The notes below the pieces were generated by a model. The model had not been told where the DNA came from. It saw only the letters and a list, made by a program, of their open reading frames with translations, and searched no databases. Of a stretch of 64,000 nucleotides of DNA, positions 1 to 8,579 are shown piece after piece. A program made the translations under genes and the position numbers. Where the stretch lies: NCBI RefSeq assembly GCF_013364355.1, contig NZ_CP054931.1:3883501-3947500 (forward strand). The letters are read 5' to 3'. Every line of letters starts with the position of its first letter. Position 1 is the first letter of the stretch. The stretch is from Stenotrophomonas sp. NA06056 (GTDB lineage Bacteria; Pseudomonadota; Gammaproteobacteria; Xanthomonadales; Xanthomonadaceae).

Positions 1-1
1 C

Positions 2-427
2 GTGTTCCAGGCGCTGGCCGAACAGATCCGCAGCGAAGGCGGCAGTCTGCTGGCGACCACTTCGCGGCGCACGCCGCCGGCGCTGGCCGAGATCCTGCGC
101 GCGAAATTCGCCGACCTGCCGCATGTGATCTGGGGTGATGGCGGCGATGGCGTGAACCCGTATGCCGGCCTGCTCGGCTGGGCCAACCGGGTGGTGGTGT
201 CGCCCGATTCGGTGAACCTGCTGTCCGAGGCCAGCGCCACGCGCATGCCGGTGATGGTGGCCCTGGCCGATACCGCGCAGGGACGGCTGGCGCGCTTCCA
301 GCAGCAGCTGCGCGAGCGCGGGCGCTTGCAGACACGCTGGTTGGATTGGCAGTACGACCGCATCGAACCGCTGCGCGAGACCGCGCGGATTGCCGTCGAG
401 GTCAAGGCGCGTCTCAGCGTGGGGTAG
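2..427 (+). CDS. ELM1-like (DUF1022) protein, C-terminal part
   Basis: The frame is open from the first bases of the window, so only the last 141 or so codons are present; the GTG at position 2 is probably internal. The stretch SPDSVNLLSEA and the layout of a glycosyltransferase-like fold (nucleotide-sugar type Rossmann half) match the bacterial 'mitochondrial fission ELM1' family. The molecular role of bacterial members is not settled; some lie near lipopolysaccharide genes. The stop codon TAG is the TAG of a SMAG repeat core. Family assignment is by recognition only and the missing N-terminus cannot be judged. Confidence 0.75.
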   Translation: MFQALAEQIRSEGGSLLATTSRRTPPALAEILRAKFADLPHVIWGDGGDGVNPYAGLLGWANRVVVSPDSVNLLSEASATRMPVMVALADTAQGRLARFQQQLRERGRLQTRWLDWQYDRIEPLRETARIAVEVKARLSVG

Positions 428-446
428 TGCCGGCCGCTGGCCGGCA
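424..446 (+). repeat. SMAG palindrome (GTAG core) forming a stop codon
   Basis: GTAG followed by a perfect palindrome (TGCCGGCC-GCT-GGCCGGCA). The TAG at 425-427 ends the upstream ELM1-like gene. The hairpin would lie directly after the stop and may protect or terminate the mRNA. Confidence 0.9.
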
Positions 447-523
447 ACCCCGTCCAGCGTTTTCTGAACATTTCGATGCGACAGCGCGGTTAGAGTCCAG
501 CCTCCCCCTCGAACTGGACGCCC

Positions 524-742
524 ATGCGTACCCTGCTTCTGCTGCCGCTGGCCCTGTTGGCGGCCTGCTCCACTACCCCCACCGAACTGGACCCGTTGTC
601 GCACGCCTGCCAGCAGCAGCTGGATGCCTACCGCGAGCAGCCGGCCCTGCGTAATCCGCGCAACGAGCGTCCGCCGTTGCCGATCGCGCCGATCAGCGAT
701 GCCTGCGACAAGGAATTGCGGCGCAAGGGCGTGGAGCGCTGA
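524..742 (+). CDS. small lipoprotein, unknown function
   Basis: 72-residue protein starting MRTLLLLPLALLAACST, a lipoprotein signal with lipobox LAAC (Cys15), so the mature protein would be lipidated at the inner or outer membrane. The mature part carries two Cys (HACQQQ, DACDK) that could form a disulfide and is proline-rich in the middle. It is too short for domain recognition. It lies between the ELM1-like gene and the DUF2145 gene on the same strand, with its own leader of about 95 bases. The lipobox and codon use typical of its neighbours support a real gene. Confidence 0.75.
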   Translation: MRTLLLLPLALLAACSTTPTELDPLSHACQQQLDAYREQPALRNPRNERPPLPIAPISDACDKELRRKGVER

Positions 743-799
743 TTCCGGCGATGCGGGTATGATCGGCGCGCGGGCCTGCCCGCGTCTGGAGCGGTATAC

Positions 800-1651
800 A
801 TGGAACGTCTGCATCGCCTGCGCGGCGGCCTGCTTCTGTTGATGGGCCTGCTGGCCACAGCGCCGGCATGGGCCGACAGCGGCACCTGCGTCGAGCGCTA
901 CCCCAGCGTGGCCGCACAGGCGGCGATGTTCGATGTGGCGTGGACCACGGCCGAGCGCCTGGACGCGCTGCCCGACGTGGATGTAGTGATCGCCGCGCGT
1001 GGTGGCCAGGACCTGAGCCGCTACGGCCTGCGCCACAGCCACCTGGCCTTCCTGCTGCGCGAGGACGACGGCCGCTGGCGTGCGCTGCACCTGCTCAACC
1101 GCTGCAAGACCGACAGCTCGCAGCTGTACCGCGAGGGCCTGGGCAATTTCGTCGGCGAGAGCGGCACCCATACCGACCTGCGCATCGGCGTGCCACCGCC
1201 GGCGTTGCAGCTGGCACTGAAGCGGATGCTGGCAGCGCCGGCGATCCAGCCCAAGGCGTTGCACGAATCGAAGTACAACGTGGTGGCCTATCCGTTCGCC
1301 ACCGACTTCCAGAATTCCAACCAGTGGATCCTGGAAGTGCTGGCCGCGGCGATGGCGCAGGCTGAAGGCGGCCCGGTCATCGTCAAGCGCGAACAGGCCC
1401 AGCAATGGCTGCGCGCGCAGCAGTACCAGCCCAGCGTGCTGCATATCGGCCTGGGCAAGCGCGTGGGCGCGCGCCTGTTCGTGGCCAACGCCACCACCAC
1501 CGACCATCCGGCCAGCGAACGCATTTCCGGCAACTACTCGGTGGTGACGGTGGAATCGGTATTCGACTTCCTGCACCAGCGCAGCCAGCTGCAGCAGGAA
1601 CTGACCATTACGCATGCGACGGTCGATCCGGCCGCTGCAGCCACTCACTGA
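800..1651 (+). CDS. DUF2145 domain secreted protein
   Basis: 283 residues with a Sec signal peptide (hydrophobic LLLLMGLLATAPAWA, cleavage before DSGTC). The body matches the DUF2145 family in order and length, with blocks such as LRHSHLAFLLRE, HLLNRC and LGNFVGESGTHTDL. Function is unknown in the literature I can recall; it is predicted periplasmic. A GGAG sequence precedes the ATG at good spacing. The next gene starts 15 bases after its stop, and the following two secreted proteins are in the same direction, so a small envelope-protein operon of three genes is likely. Confidence 0.85.
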   Translation: MERLHRLRGGLLLLMGLLATAPAWADSGTCVERYPSVAAQAAMFDVAWTTAERLDALPDVDVVIAARGGQDLSRYGLRHSHLAFLLREDDGRWRALHLLNRCKTDSSQLYREGLGNFVGESGTHTDLRIGVPPPALQLALKRMLAAPAIQPKALHESKYNVVAYPFATDFQNSNQWILEVLAAAMAQAEGGPVIVKREQAQQWLRAQQYQPSVLHIGLGKRVGARLFVANATTTDHPASERISGNYSVVTVESVFDFLHQRSQLQQELTITHATVDPAAAATH

Positions 1652-1666
1652 TCTGGCAAGGAGAAG

Positions 1667-2164
1667 ATGATGCGTACCCTGCAATTGTCCATGTTGGCCG
1701 CGCTGGTATGCGGCGGCCTGTTGTCCGCTGCGCCGGCACACGCCGAGCGCCGCATCGTGATCCTGCAGAACAGCGCGCCCGAAGGCCCGAGCCTGGAGAT
1801 GTCCGCACCGCTGGTAACCTCCGCGCGCGCCGCAGCTGCCAAGGAAGCTGAGGAGGCCGGGCTGCCCGCGGGCCAGGGGGCGTCGGTGAAACTGCCACAG
1901 ATGCAGGTCAGCGCCATCTCCACCACCGTCGATGGCCGCCGCGAAGTACTGCTGCGCGATGCCAATAATCCACAGAATACCGCCTCGATGCAGTGGCCCA
2001 AGCGCCCCGGCGACCCCGCCGTGCAGTTCAACGTGGGCCAGACCGTCAACTTCGAGCCTGCAGGGTCCAGCAACGGCTGGCAGGTGCGGGACAACCAAGG
2101 CCGGCCGCTGGAATACCTGCCCGAGGCCACCGGCCCACGCGATATTTTCGATACACAGCGCTGA
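1667..2164 (+). CDS. secreted protein, unknown; paralogue of the next gene
   Basis: 165 residues with signal peptide (MLAALVCGGLLSAAPAHA) and predicted periplasmic location. The C-terminal half, about residues 65-150, has the pattern LPxMxV, GxRxVxLxD, TAxxQWPxxxGD, VGQxVxFxP, GWxVxxxxGxxLxYxP. The same pattern recurs in the gene at 2198, so the two are tandem paralogues. A strong Shine-Dalgarno (AAGGAGAAG) precedes the start. I do not recognise a named domain. Its position after the DUF2145 gene suggests co-expression. Confidence 0.75.
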   Translation: MMRTLQLSMLAALVCGGLLSAAPAHAERRIVILQNSAPEGPSLEMSAPLVTSARAAAAKEAEEAGLPAGQGASVKLPQMQVSAISTTVDGRREVLLRDANNPQNTASMQWPKRPGDPAVQFNVGQTVNFEPAGSSNGWQVRDNQGRPLEYLPEATGPRDIFDTQR

Positions 2165-2197
2165 GCCGCTGCTTTTCTTCCCGACCAGGAGGTCACC

Positions 2198-2713
2198 ATG
2201 CTTCGTTCCCTGCGCGCCCCCGCCGCCGCCCTGCTGCTCTCGGCCCTGACGGTGCCAACCGTGCACGCTGGCGCCGCCCCGCACATCAACAGCGGCCAGG
2301 CCAGCGTGTTGGTCACTTCGCTGATCGTGGTGTCGGTTCCGCTGGCCACTTCGATGGGCCTGGCCGCGCTGTCCAAGGCGCCGTTCAAGGCCAGCGAGCG
2401 CAATGGCAAGGTTGCCGAGCGCACGCCGGCGGTGCCGCTGCCGCCGATGGAAGTGAAGCAGGTGGCGACCACCGCGGCCGGCGAGCGCCAGGTGCAGTTG
2501 CAGGTACCGGACAAGGCCGACCAGACCGCGACCCTGCAGTGGCCGGCGATCGAGGGCGATGACCCGGTGGCCGGCTTCGTGGTCGGCCAGCAGGTGCGTT
2601 TCGATCCGACCGAGGCCGGTGCCGGCTGGACGGTAAAAAACAGCGACGGCAAGGCGCTGGCCTATGTGCCCACGGCCTATGCCGCCGGCGACGCGCTGAG
2701 CGAGCAGCTGTAA
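2198..2713 (+). CDS. secreted protein, unknown; paralogue of the previous gene
   Basis: 171 residues with signal peptide ending near VPTVHAGAA. It shares the C-terminal block LPPMEV, GERQVQLQ, TATLQWPAIEGDD, VGQQVRFDP, GWTVKN, ALAYVP with the preceding protein. Unlike its partner, it carries an extra hydrophobic stretch after the signal (SVLVTSLIVVSVPLATSMGLAAL), so it may stay anchored in the inner membrane. An AGGAGG sequence precedes the ATG. The function is unknown. The pair looks like a duplication followed by divergence of the N-terminal anchoring segment. Confidence 0.75.
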   Translation: MLRSLRAPAAALLLSALTVPTVHAGAAPHINSGQASVLVTSLIVVSVPLATSMGLAALSKAPFKASERNGKVAERTPAVPLPPMEVKQVATTAAGERQVQLQVPDKADQTATLQWPAIEGDDPVAGFVVGQQVRFDPTEAGAGWTVKNSDGKALAYVPTAYAAGDALSEQL

Positions 2714-2788
2714 AGCTGAACGGCCGTTTTTGGCTTTGCGGCGGGCCGGGCGGATAATGGGCGATCCCTTTTGTCCCCCTGGCTCGCC

Positions 2789-3349
2789 ATGTCCGTGCGT
2801 CCTGCGCCTGTTTTTGCCCCATTGACCGCCCGCGCCCTGGTGCTGGCGGTGCTGGCCATGGGCGCGGTGGTGCTGCTGTCCAACGTGCTGGTGCAGTACC
2901 CCATCAATGACTGGCTGACCTGGGGCGCTTTCAGCTATCCGGTGGCCTTCCTGGTCAGCAACCTGATCAACCGCCGCTTCGGCCCGGGCCCCGCCCGCCG
3001 CGTGGCGTGGATCGGTTTTGCGGTGGCGGTGCTGCTGTCGGTGTGGGTGGCAACGCCGCGCATTGCGATTGCCTCGTGCTCGGCCTTCATCGTTGCCCAG
3101 CTGCTGGACATCACCGTGTTCGACCGCCTGCGCCGTGGCAGCTGGTGGCGCGCACCGATGGTGGCCACCACCTGCAGCGCGACGGTGGATACCACCATCT
3201 TCTGGTCGATCGCGTTTGCCGGTTCCACCCTGCCGTGGGTGAGCTGGGCGGCGGGCGATCTTGCGGTGAAGCTGGCGATTGGCGTGTGCCTGCTGGCCCC
3301 GTTCCGCGCGCTGCTGTGGAAGATGGCGCCGCTGCGCACCGCGGGCTGA
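2789..3349 (+). CDS. yhhQ: queuosine precursor transporter, YhhQ/VUT family
   Basis: 186-residue inner-membrane protein with about six hydrophobic helices. Family landmarks are NVLVQYPINDWLTWGAFSYP near the start, FLVSNLINRRFG, IVAQLLDITVFDRLR and TTCSATVDTTIFW. YhhQ proteins import preQ0/preQ1 or queuine for tRNA modification. An upstream in-frame TTG at 2771 is possible, but the ATG at 2789 fits the family start better. A GATAAT-like -10 hexamer lies at about 2752. I looked for a preQ1 riboswitch in the leader and saw none. Confidence 0.88.
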   Translation: MSVRPAPVFAPLTARALVLAVLAMGAVVLLSNVLVQYPINDWLTWGAFSYPVAFLVSNLINRRFGPGPARRVAWIGFAVAVLLSVWVATPRIAIASCSAFIVAQLLDITVFDRLRRGSWWRAPMVATTCSATVDTTIFWSIAFAGSTLPWVSWAAGDLAVKLAIGVCLLAPFRALLWKMAPLRTAG

Positions 3350-3360
3350 CCGTCTCATCG

Positions 3361-3785
3361 GTGGGTGCCAACCTTGGTTGGCACACTCCCAGAACCCGGT
3401 GGGTGCCGACCGTTGGTCGGCACGCTTCTTCAAGGTTCATCGCAGCTGAAAGATTGTGCCGACCAACGGTCGGCACCTACCAATGTAAGGCCATCGCCGG
3501 GCCATTGATCCGGTAGCTGCCAACCTTGGTTGGCGCACTCCCTGAACCCGGTGGGTGCCGACCGTTGGTCGGCACGCTTCTTCAGGGTTCATCGCAGCTG
3601 AGAGATTGTGCCGACCAACGGTCGGCACCTACCAATGTAAGGCCACCGCCGGGCCATTGATCCGGTAGCTGCCAATCTTGGTTGGCGCACTCCCTGAACC
3701 CGGTGGGTGCCGACCGTTGGTCGGCACGCTTCTTCAAGGTTCATCGCAGCTGAGAGATTGTGCCGACCAACGGTCGGCACCTACC
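3361..3785. repeat. 152-bp tandem array of SMAG-type hairpins
   Basis: The unit starting at 3399 repeats at 3551 and again (83 bases) at 3703, an exact 152-bp period with only a few substitutions; a partial lead-in unit lies at 3361-3398. Each unit holds two opposite hairpins with arms GTGCCGACC/GGTCGGCAC and a third, shorter one (GCCAACC/GGTTGGC). It lies between two convergent genes (yhhQ and glnE), so it may end both transcripts. No open frame in it looks real. Confidence 0.92.
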
Positions 3786-3803
3786 CAAAGCAGCTACAGC
3801 CAC

Positions 3804-6599
3804 TCAGGCGAACGGCAGCTCCGCGGCGATGCACGCGGCGCTGATCGCCGCACATGCGTCTTCGATGGCCGGCGTCGTCGGCGCCAACCGCGGCCTGCGA
3901 TCCAGCGTGCAGGCCAGCCCTACCTCCAACAGCGTCGCGTGTGCAGTGTGCAGGGCCTGTGCGGTGGCGTCGGGCAGGAACCCCGCCGCCGCCAACGCGT
4001 CGATCAAGGCCGGCGTGGCGCGCGGCTGCAGCAATGCAGGTGTCTGCGCACTGCGTGCCAGCACGCCGGTCTGCAGCAGGAATTCCAGATCGACCACACC
4101 GCCTGCGCCCTGCTTCAGGTCGAGTCGCGCAGCATCGCTACGGTCCAGTTCGGTACGCATGCGACCGCGCATCTTCACTACATCGGCATACAGTGTTGCG
4201 CGATCGCGTTCGCGGCCCAGCGTCTGCGCGCGTACGTCTTCGAAATCCTGCAGCAGGCTGGCATCACCGGCCACACCGCGTGCGCGCACCAGCGCCTGGT
4301 GTTCCCAGGTCCAGGCGCGTTCGCGCTGATACTCGGTGTAGCTGGCCAGCGAAGACACCAGCGAGCCCTTGCCACCGTCCGGGCGCAGGCGCACGTCGAT
4401 GTCGTACAGGCGGCCGGCGGCGGTGACCGCAGCCAACAGCGCCATCACCTTCTGCGCCAGGCGCGCATACCAGCGGCCAGGCTCCAGCGGGCGCGCGCCA
4501 TCGCTGGCTTCCACAGCGGCGGGATGGTCGTGCAGGAACACCAGGTCCAGATCCGAACCGAAGCCCAGTTCCAGGCCACCCAGGCTGCCGTACCCGATGA
4601 TCGCGAAACGGCCACCGGGCACAACGCCATGGGCCGCACGCATGTCCGCCTCGGCCATCGCCAGCACGGTGATGACCACCGCCTGCGCCAGTTCGGCCAG
4701 TTGACGGGTGCTGTCGACCGCACCCTGGCGCCCGTCCAGCGTGGCCATCGCCATGCGGAAGCTGAGCGCCAGTCGCGTTTCATTGAGCCAGCGCAGCTGC
4801 GATTCCGGATCCTCCACCGGCAACACCTGTTGGCATTCGGCCAGCATGCCGGCGGCATCGGGCATCGGCCCGGACACGCGCACGTCCAGCAGTTCGTCCA
4901 GCAGCAACGGATACGCAGCCAGGCGTTCGGCCAGCAATGCACTGCGGGCCAGCACGTCGACCAGGCGCGCGAGCGCGCTGGGCTGTTCGTCCAGCAGCGC
5001 CAGGTAGCTGGTACGGCGCAGCACCGCCTGCAGCAGACCGAGCACGCGCTTGAGTGCGGCGTCGGGCTGCGGCGAACGGGTGGCGGCGTGCAACAGTGCT
5101 GGCAGCACGCGATCCAGGCGCGCACGTGCCGCATCGGACAGCGACTTCACGCCTGTGCCCTGGGCGAAATCACGCAGTGACTGATCGGCGCCATTGGCAT
5201 CGAGGAAACCGGCCTCGGCCAGCAGCGGTGCGTTGCTGCCTTCGGGCAGGCTGCGCCAGTAGTTGGCCAGTGCGTCGGGCGCCGCCTGGCCCTTGCGCGG
5301 GGCCAGCAGTGCACCGAACTCGGTGCTGACGCGTTGCTGCTGCACGGTCAATGCAGCGCGCAACGCATCCCAATCGGAATAGCCGAGGCCGACGGCAATG
5401 CGTTCGCGATCGAGCACATCGGAGGGCAGCACATGGGTCTGCGCATCGCGCAGCATCTGCAGGCGGTTTTCCAGGCGGCGCAGGAACAGATAGGCCTCGC
5501 GCAACGCGGCGCCATCGTCGCTGGCGATCTGCCCGGCCGCGACCAGCGCCTCCAGCGCGACCAGCAACCGCCGCTCACGCAGCACCGGCTCGCGGCCGCC
5601 GCGGATCAGCTGCAGTGCCTGGCACAGGAACTCGATTTCGCGGATGCCGCCAGCGCCACGCTTGATGTCGTCGTGCATCTCGCGGCGCGCGACTTCAGCG
5701 GTGATCGCCGCTTTCATTTCGCGCAGGCCATCCAGCGCGGTGAAGTCGAGGTAGCGGCGGTACACGAACGGACGCAGGGTCTGCAGCCACGCCTCGCCGG
5801 CGGCGATGTCACCGGCCACCGCGCGCGCCTTCAACCACGCATAGCGCTCCCAGTCGCGTCCCTCGCGCTGGAAATACTGGTCCATGCCGGCGAACGACAG
5901 CGCCACGCGTCCGGCGTTGCCGAACGGGCGCAGGCGCAGGTCGACGCGATGGCTGAAGCCGTCGACGGTGGTTTCATCCAGCAGCTTGGCCAGGCGCTGG
6001 CCGAGCCGGGCGAAGTACTCCTCGGCCACCAGCGCGCGCGGACCGTCGGATTCACCGCCCTGCACGTAGGCGTAGACCAGATCGACATCGGAACTGAAGT
6101 TGAGCTCGCCACCGCCCAGCTTGCCCAGCCCGAACACCACCAGCTGCTGCGGTTGGCCGTGGTCATCGAGGATCACGCCATGGCGCTGGGTGAACTCCTG
6201 CTGCAGGGCGTCCAGCGCCAAGCGCAGGCAGTCCTCGGCCAGCGCAGTGGCACCGGCGAGGGTCTGCGGCACGTCGTCCAGCCCGGCCAGGTCGCGCCAG
6301 ATCAAGCGGGTCGACATCGCCGTGCGCCAGCGTCGCAGTTGTGCGGGCCAGTCGCTGGGCTGCAGCGGGTCGAGCACCGGGGCTGGGATCGGCGGGCAGC
6401 CGGGAGTGGCCAATTGCGTCAGCAGCGCCGGTTGCCGCACCAGCGTATCCAAGGCGAAGTCGCTGGTCACCGCCAGCCGGGTCAGCATCGGCTGCAGCTC
6501 GGCCGGGATGGGATCGGGCACTGCCTGGGCCAGGCGCGCCAGTGCGCGGTCGACGAGGGGCTGCAGGGTGGCGGGCAATTCGGCGGGGGCGAGGGTCAT
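3804..6599 (-). CDS. glnE: bifunctional glutamine synthetase adenylyltransferase/deadenylase
   Basis: 931 residues, the usual GlnE length. The two nucleotidyltransferase domains are both intact: the N-terminal one (deadenylylase) with [19 protein letters not shown] and the C-terminal one (adenylylase) with [25 protein letters not shown] residues, each followed by conserved RLRP segments ([17 protein letters not shown]). GlnE adds or removes AMP on a tyrosine of glutamine synthetase in response to PII, in the cytoplasm. The frame extends upstream to 6896, but the start at 6599 (MTLAPAEL) fits the family; the extension crosses a SMAG repeat and a terminator. The gene stands alone, converging on yhhQ. 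Confidence 0.96.
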   Translation of the reverse strand: MTLAPAELPATLQPLVDRALARLAQAVPDPIPAELQPMLTRLAVTSDFALDTLVRQPALLTQLATPGCPPIPAPVLDPLQPSDWPAQLRRWRTAMSTRLIWRDLAGLDDVPQTLAGATALAEDCLRLALDALQQEFTQRHGVILDDHGQPQQLVVFGLGKLGGGELNFSSDVDLVYAYVQGGESDGPRALVAEEYFARLGQRLAKLLDETTVDGFSHRVDLRLRPFGNAGRVALSFAGMDQYFQREGRDWERYAWLKARAVAGDIAAGEAWLQTLRPFVYRRYLDFTALDGLREMKAAITAEVARREMHDDIKRGAGGIREIEFLCQALQLIRGGREPVLRERRLLVALEALVAAGQIASDDGAALREAYLFLRRLENRLQMLRDAQTHVLPSDVLDRERIAVGLGYSDWDALRAALTVQQQRVSTEFGALLAPRKGQAAPDALANYWRSLPEGSNAPLLAEAGFLDANGADQSLRDFAQGTGVKSLSDAARARLDRVLPALLHAATRSPQPDAALKRVLGLLQAVLRRTSYLALLDEQPSALARLVDVLARSALLAERLAAYPLLLDELLDVRVSGPMPDAAGMLAECQQVLPVEDPESQLRWLNETRLALSFRMAMATLDGRQGAVDSTRQLAELAQAVVITVLAMAEADMRAAHGVVPGGRFAIIGYGSLGGLELGFGSDLDLVFLHDHPAAVEASDGARPLEPGRWYARLAQKVMALLAAVTAAGRLYDIDVRLRPDGGKGSLVSSLASYTEYQRERAWTWEHQALVRARGVAGDASLLQDFEDVRAQTLGRERDRATLYADVVKMRGRMRTELDRSDAARLDLKQGAGGVVDLEFLLQTGVLARSAQTPALLQPRATPALIDALAAAGFLPDATAQALHTAHATLLEVGLACTLDRRPRLAPTTPAIEDACAAISAACIAAELPFA

Positions 6600-6674
6600 G
6601 GGGGGATTGTATCGACCCGGTCGCGCCGACTGCGGGCGGACAACGGCGATGATCCTGCCGGAAGTTGCCGAGGT

Positions 6675-6697
6675 TGCCGGCCAGCGGCCGGCACTGC
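6675..6697 (-). repeat. SMAG palindrome, variant core
   Basis: Palindrome TGCCGGCC-AGC-GGCCGGCA with the core changed to GCAG on the minus strand. It lies in the glnE leader. Confidence 0.8.
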
Positions 6698-6737
6698 CGA
6701 TAATGGGAGGCTGCGTATTCATCTTGGGCGGCAGACA

Positions 6738-6774
6738 ATAAAAAAGCCCGCTTGCAGCGAACTGCCAGCGGGCT
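6738..6774 (-). terminator. strong rho-independent terminator, minus strand
   Basis: An 8-bp stem (AGCCCGCT/AGCGGGCT) continues through one mismatch into GCAG/CTGC around a TTCG tetraloop, followed on the minus strand by TTTTTTATT. No protein gene lies upstream of it on that strand; the next gene to the right is on the plus strand. Confidence 0.85.
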
Positions 6775-6820
6775 CTGCTCCCTCCCCCACGTCGGGATGC
6801 AGGGCCATCGTGCGGTGTAC
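6738..6820 (-). ncRNA. candidate small RNA or glnE leader attenuator
   Basis: The terminator at 6738-6774 must belong to a transcript that starts between about 6800 and 6950 on the minus strand. That transcript is either a free small RNA or the prematurely ended leader of glnE, whose start codon is 139 bases further on. A TTGCAG hexamer at 6842-6847 could be a -35, but I see no convincing -10, so the 5' end is a guess. No coding frame in the stretch looks real. Confidence 0.35.
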
Positions 6821-6964
6821 GAAAGTACTTTGCACGCTGCACTGCAAAACAAAACCGACGGGTATGGGAGAGGCGTTCGCGGAAACACCATTCCACGAAG
6901 GTAGAACCCCCCGTACGGCAGGGGATGGCCGATAATCGGGATTCCCCCCAGAAACGCTGTCGTC

Positions 6965-8479
6965 ATGACTGTTGATCGCATCGCCAACGCGCGTCTTCGT
7001 GACCGCGTGGTCTCCGCCGAGGCCGCAGCCGCGCTGATCCAGCCCGGTGAAACCGTGGCCATGAGCGGCTTTACCGGCTCCGGTTACCCCAAGGCCGTTC
7101 CCGTTGAACTGGCCCGCCGCATCGAAGCGGTGCATGCCCAGGGCCTGCCCTTCCAGATCAGCCTGATGACCGGTGCCTCCACTGCGCCGGAACTCGATGG
7201 CGCGCTGGCCAAGGCCGATGGCATCGCCATGCGCATGCCATTCCAGAGCGACCCGGATGCACGCAACCGCATCAACGAGGGCAAGCTGGACTACATCGAC
7301 ATCCATCTCAGCCACGTCGCCCAGCACGTCTGGTTCGGCTTCTACGGCGAGATCGATACCGCCGTGGTCGAGGTGTCGGCCATCCGCGAGGATGGCTCGC
7401 TGGTGCCCTCCACCTCGCTGGGCAACAACAAGACCTGGCTGGACCTGGCCAAGAAGGTGATCATCGAGGTCAACGAGTGGCAGCCGGCCGGCGTGGACGG
7501 CATGCATGACATCTACTACGGCACGGCGCTGCCGCCGCACCGCAAACCGATTCCGCTGGTCAATGCCAACGACCGCATCGGCGAGACCGCGCTGCGCTGC
7601 GACCCGGACAAGATCGTGGCCGTGGTGCGCACCAACGGTCCGGACCGCAACAGCCCGTTCAGCCCGATCGATGCGACCAGCGAGCAGATCGCCGCGCACC
7701 TGATCGAGTTCCTGCAGCACGAAGTGAAGAAGGGTCGCCTGCCGCCGAACCTGCTGCCGCTGCAGTCGGGCGTGGGCAACATCCCCAACGCGGTGCTGGC
7801 CGGCCTGGCCAAGAGCGGTTTCCGCGACCTGGCGGCGTTCACCGAAGTGATCCAGGACGGCATGCTCGACCTGCTGCGCGACGGCGTGCTGAGCTATGCC
7901 TCATGCACCGGCTTCGCACTGAGCCCGCAGGCCAACGAGACGTTCAAGGAGAACATCGATTTCTACCGCGAGCGCATCATCATGCGCACGCAGGAGATCT
8001 CCAACCATCCGGAACTGGTGCGCCGCCTGGGCTGCATCGGCATGAACGGCATGATCGAAGTGGACATCTACGGCAACGTCAATTCGACGCACGTGATGGG
8101 CACCCGGATCATGAACGGCATCGGCGGTTCGGGCGACTTCGCCCGCAATGGTTTCCTGTCGGCGTTCCTGAGCCCGTCGACGGCGAAGAACGGCACCATC
8201 TCGGCGATCGTGCCGATGGCCAGCCACGTCGACCACACAGAGCACGACGTGTCGGTGATCGTGACCGAACAGGGCCTGGCCGATCTGCGTGGCCTGACCC
8301 CGCGCAAGCGCGCGCAGGTGCTGATCGACAACTGCGCGCACCCGGATTTCCGCGCGCAGCTGCAGGATTACTTCGACCGCGCCAGCCGCGAAAGCTACGG
8401 CAAGCACACCCCGCACCTGCTGCCGGAAGCGCTGTCGTGGCACCAGCGGTGGCTGGATACGGGCACGATGAAGGGCTGA
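6965..8479 (+). CDS. acetyl-CoA hydrolase / succinyl-CoA:acetate CoA-transferase family
   Basis: 504 residues, full length for class I CoA-transferases of the acetyl-CoA hydrolase family (AarC, Cat1, ScpC). Landmarks include AMSGFTGSGYPK near residue 35, the oxyanion-side segment GVGNIPNAV, the FTEVIQDG block with the expected catalytic Glu, GTRIMNGIGGSGDF and the C-terminal VTEQGLADLRGL. The reaction is exchange of CoA between succinyl-CoA or another acyl-CoA and acetate, feeding the TCA cycle. Substrate cannot be told from sequence. It has its own leader with a GATAAT hexamer at 6931-6936, and it ends in a SMAG pair facing a convergent gene. Confidence 0.92.
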   Translation: MTVDRIANARLRDRVVSAEAAAALIQPGETVAMSGFTGSGYPKAVPVELARRIEAVHAQGLPFQISLMTGASTAPELDGALAKADGIAMRMPFQSDPDARNRINEGKLDYIDIHLSHVAQHVWFGFYGEIDTAVVEVSAIREDGSLVPSTSLGNNKTWLDLAKKVIIEVNEWQPAGVDGMHDIYYGTALPPHRKPIPLVNANDRIGETALRCDPDKIVAVVRTNGPDRNSPFSPIDATSEQIAAHLIEFLQHEVKKGRLPPNLLPLQSGVGNIPNAVLAGLAKSGFRDLAAFTEVIQDGMLDLLRDGVLSYASCTGFALSPQANETFKENIDFYRERIIMRTQEISNHPELVRRLGCIGMNGMIEVDIYGNVNSTHVMGTRIMNGIGGSGDFARNGFLSAFLSPSTAKNGTISAIVPMASHVDHTEHDVSVIVTEQGLADLRGLTPRKRAQVLIDNCAHPDFRAQLQDYFDRASRESYGKHTPHLLPEALSWHQRWLDTGTMKG

Positions 8480-8494
8480 CGCCCGCTTCCGTGG

Positions 8495-8565
8495 AGCCGA
8501 GCTTGGCTCGGCTCTACAAAAGGCAGCGCCGCAACATCCCTGTAGAGCCGAGCCCACGCTCGACT
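8495..8565. repeat. SMAG inverted pair between convergent genes
   Basis: One element (8495-8517, ends CTAC) on the minus strand and one (8542-8565, starts GTAG) on the plus strand; arms AGCCGAGC/GCTCGGCT. It is placed between the stops of two convergent genes, where a bidirectional terminator would be expected. Confidence 0.85.
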
Positions 8566-8579
8566 GCACAGCGCGCGGT

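Noticed and set aside
2714..2788. preQ1 riboswitch before the queuosine-precursor transporter
   Set aside because: No preQ1-I type stem with A-rich tail or preQ1-II architecture is visible in the short leader.
3361..3785. Possible CRISPR or coding repeat
   Set aside because: The whole 152-bp unit repeats including linkers, and no frame with coding character persists.
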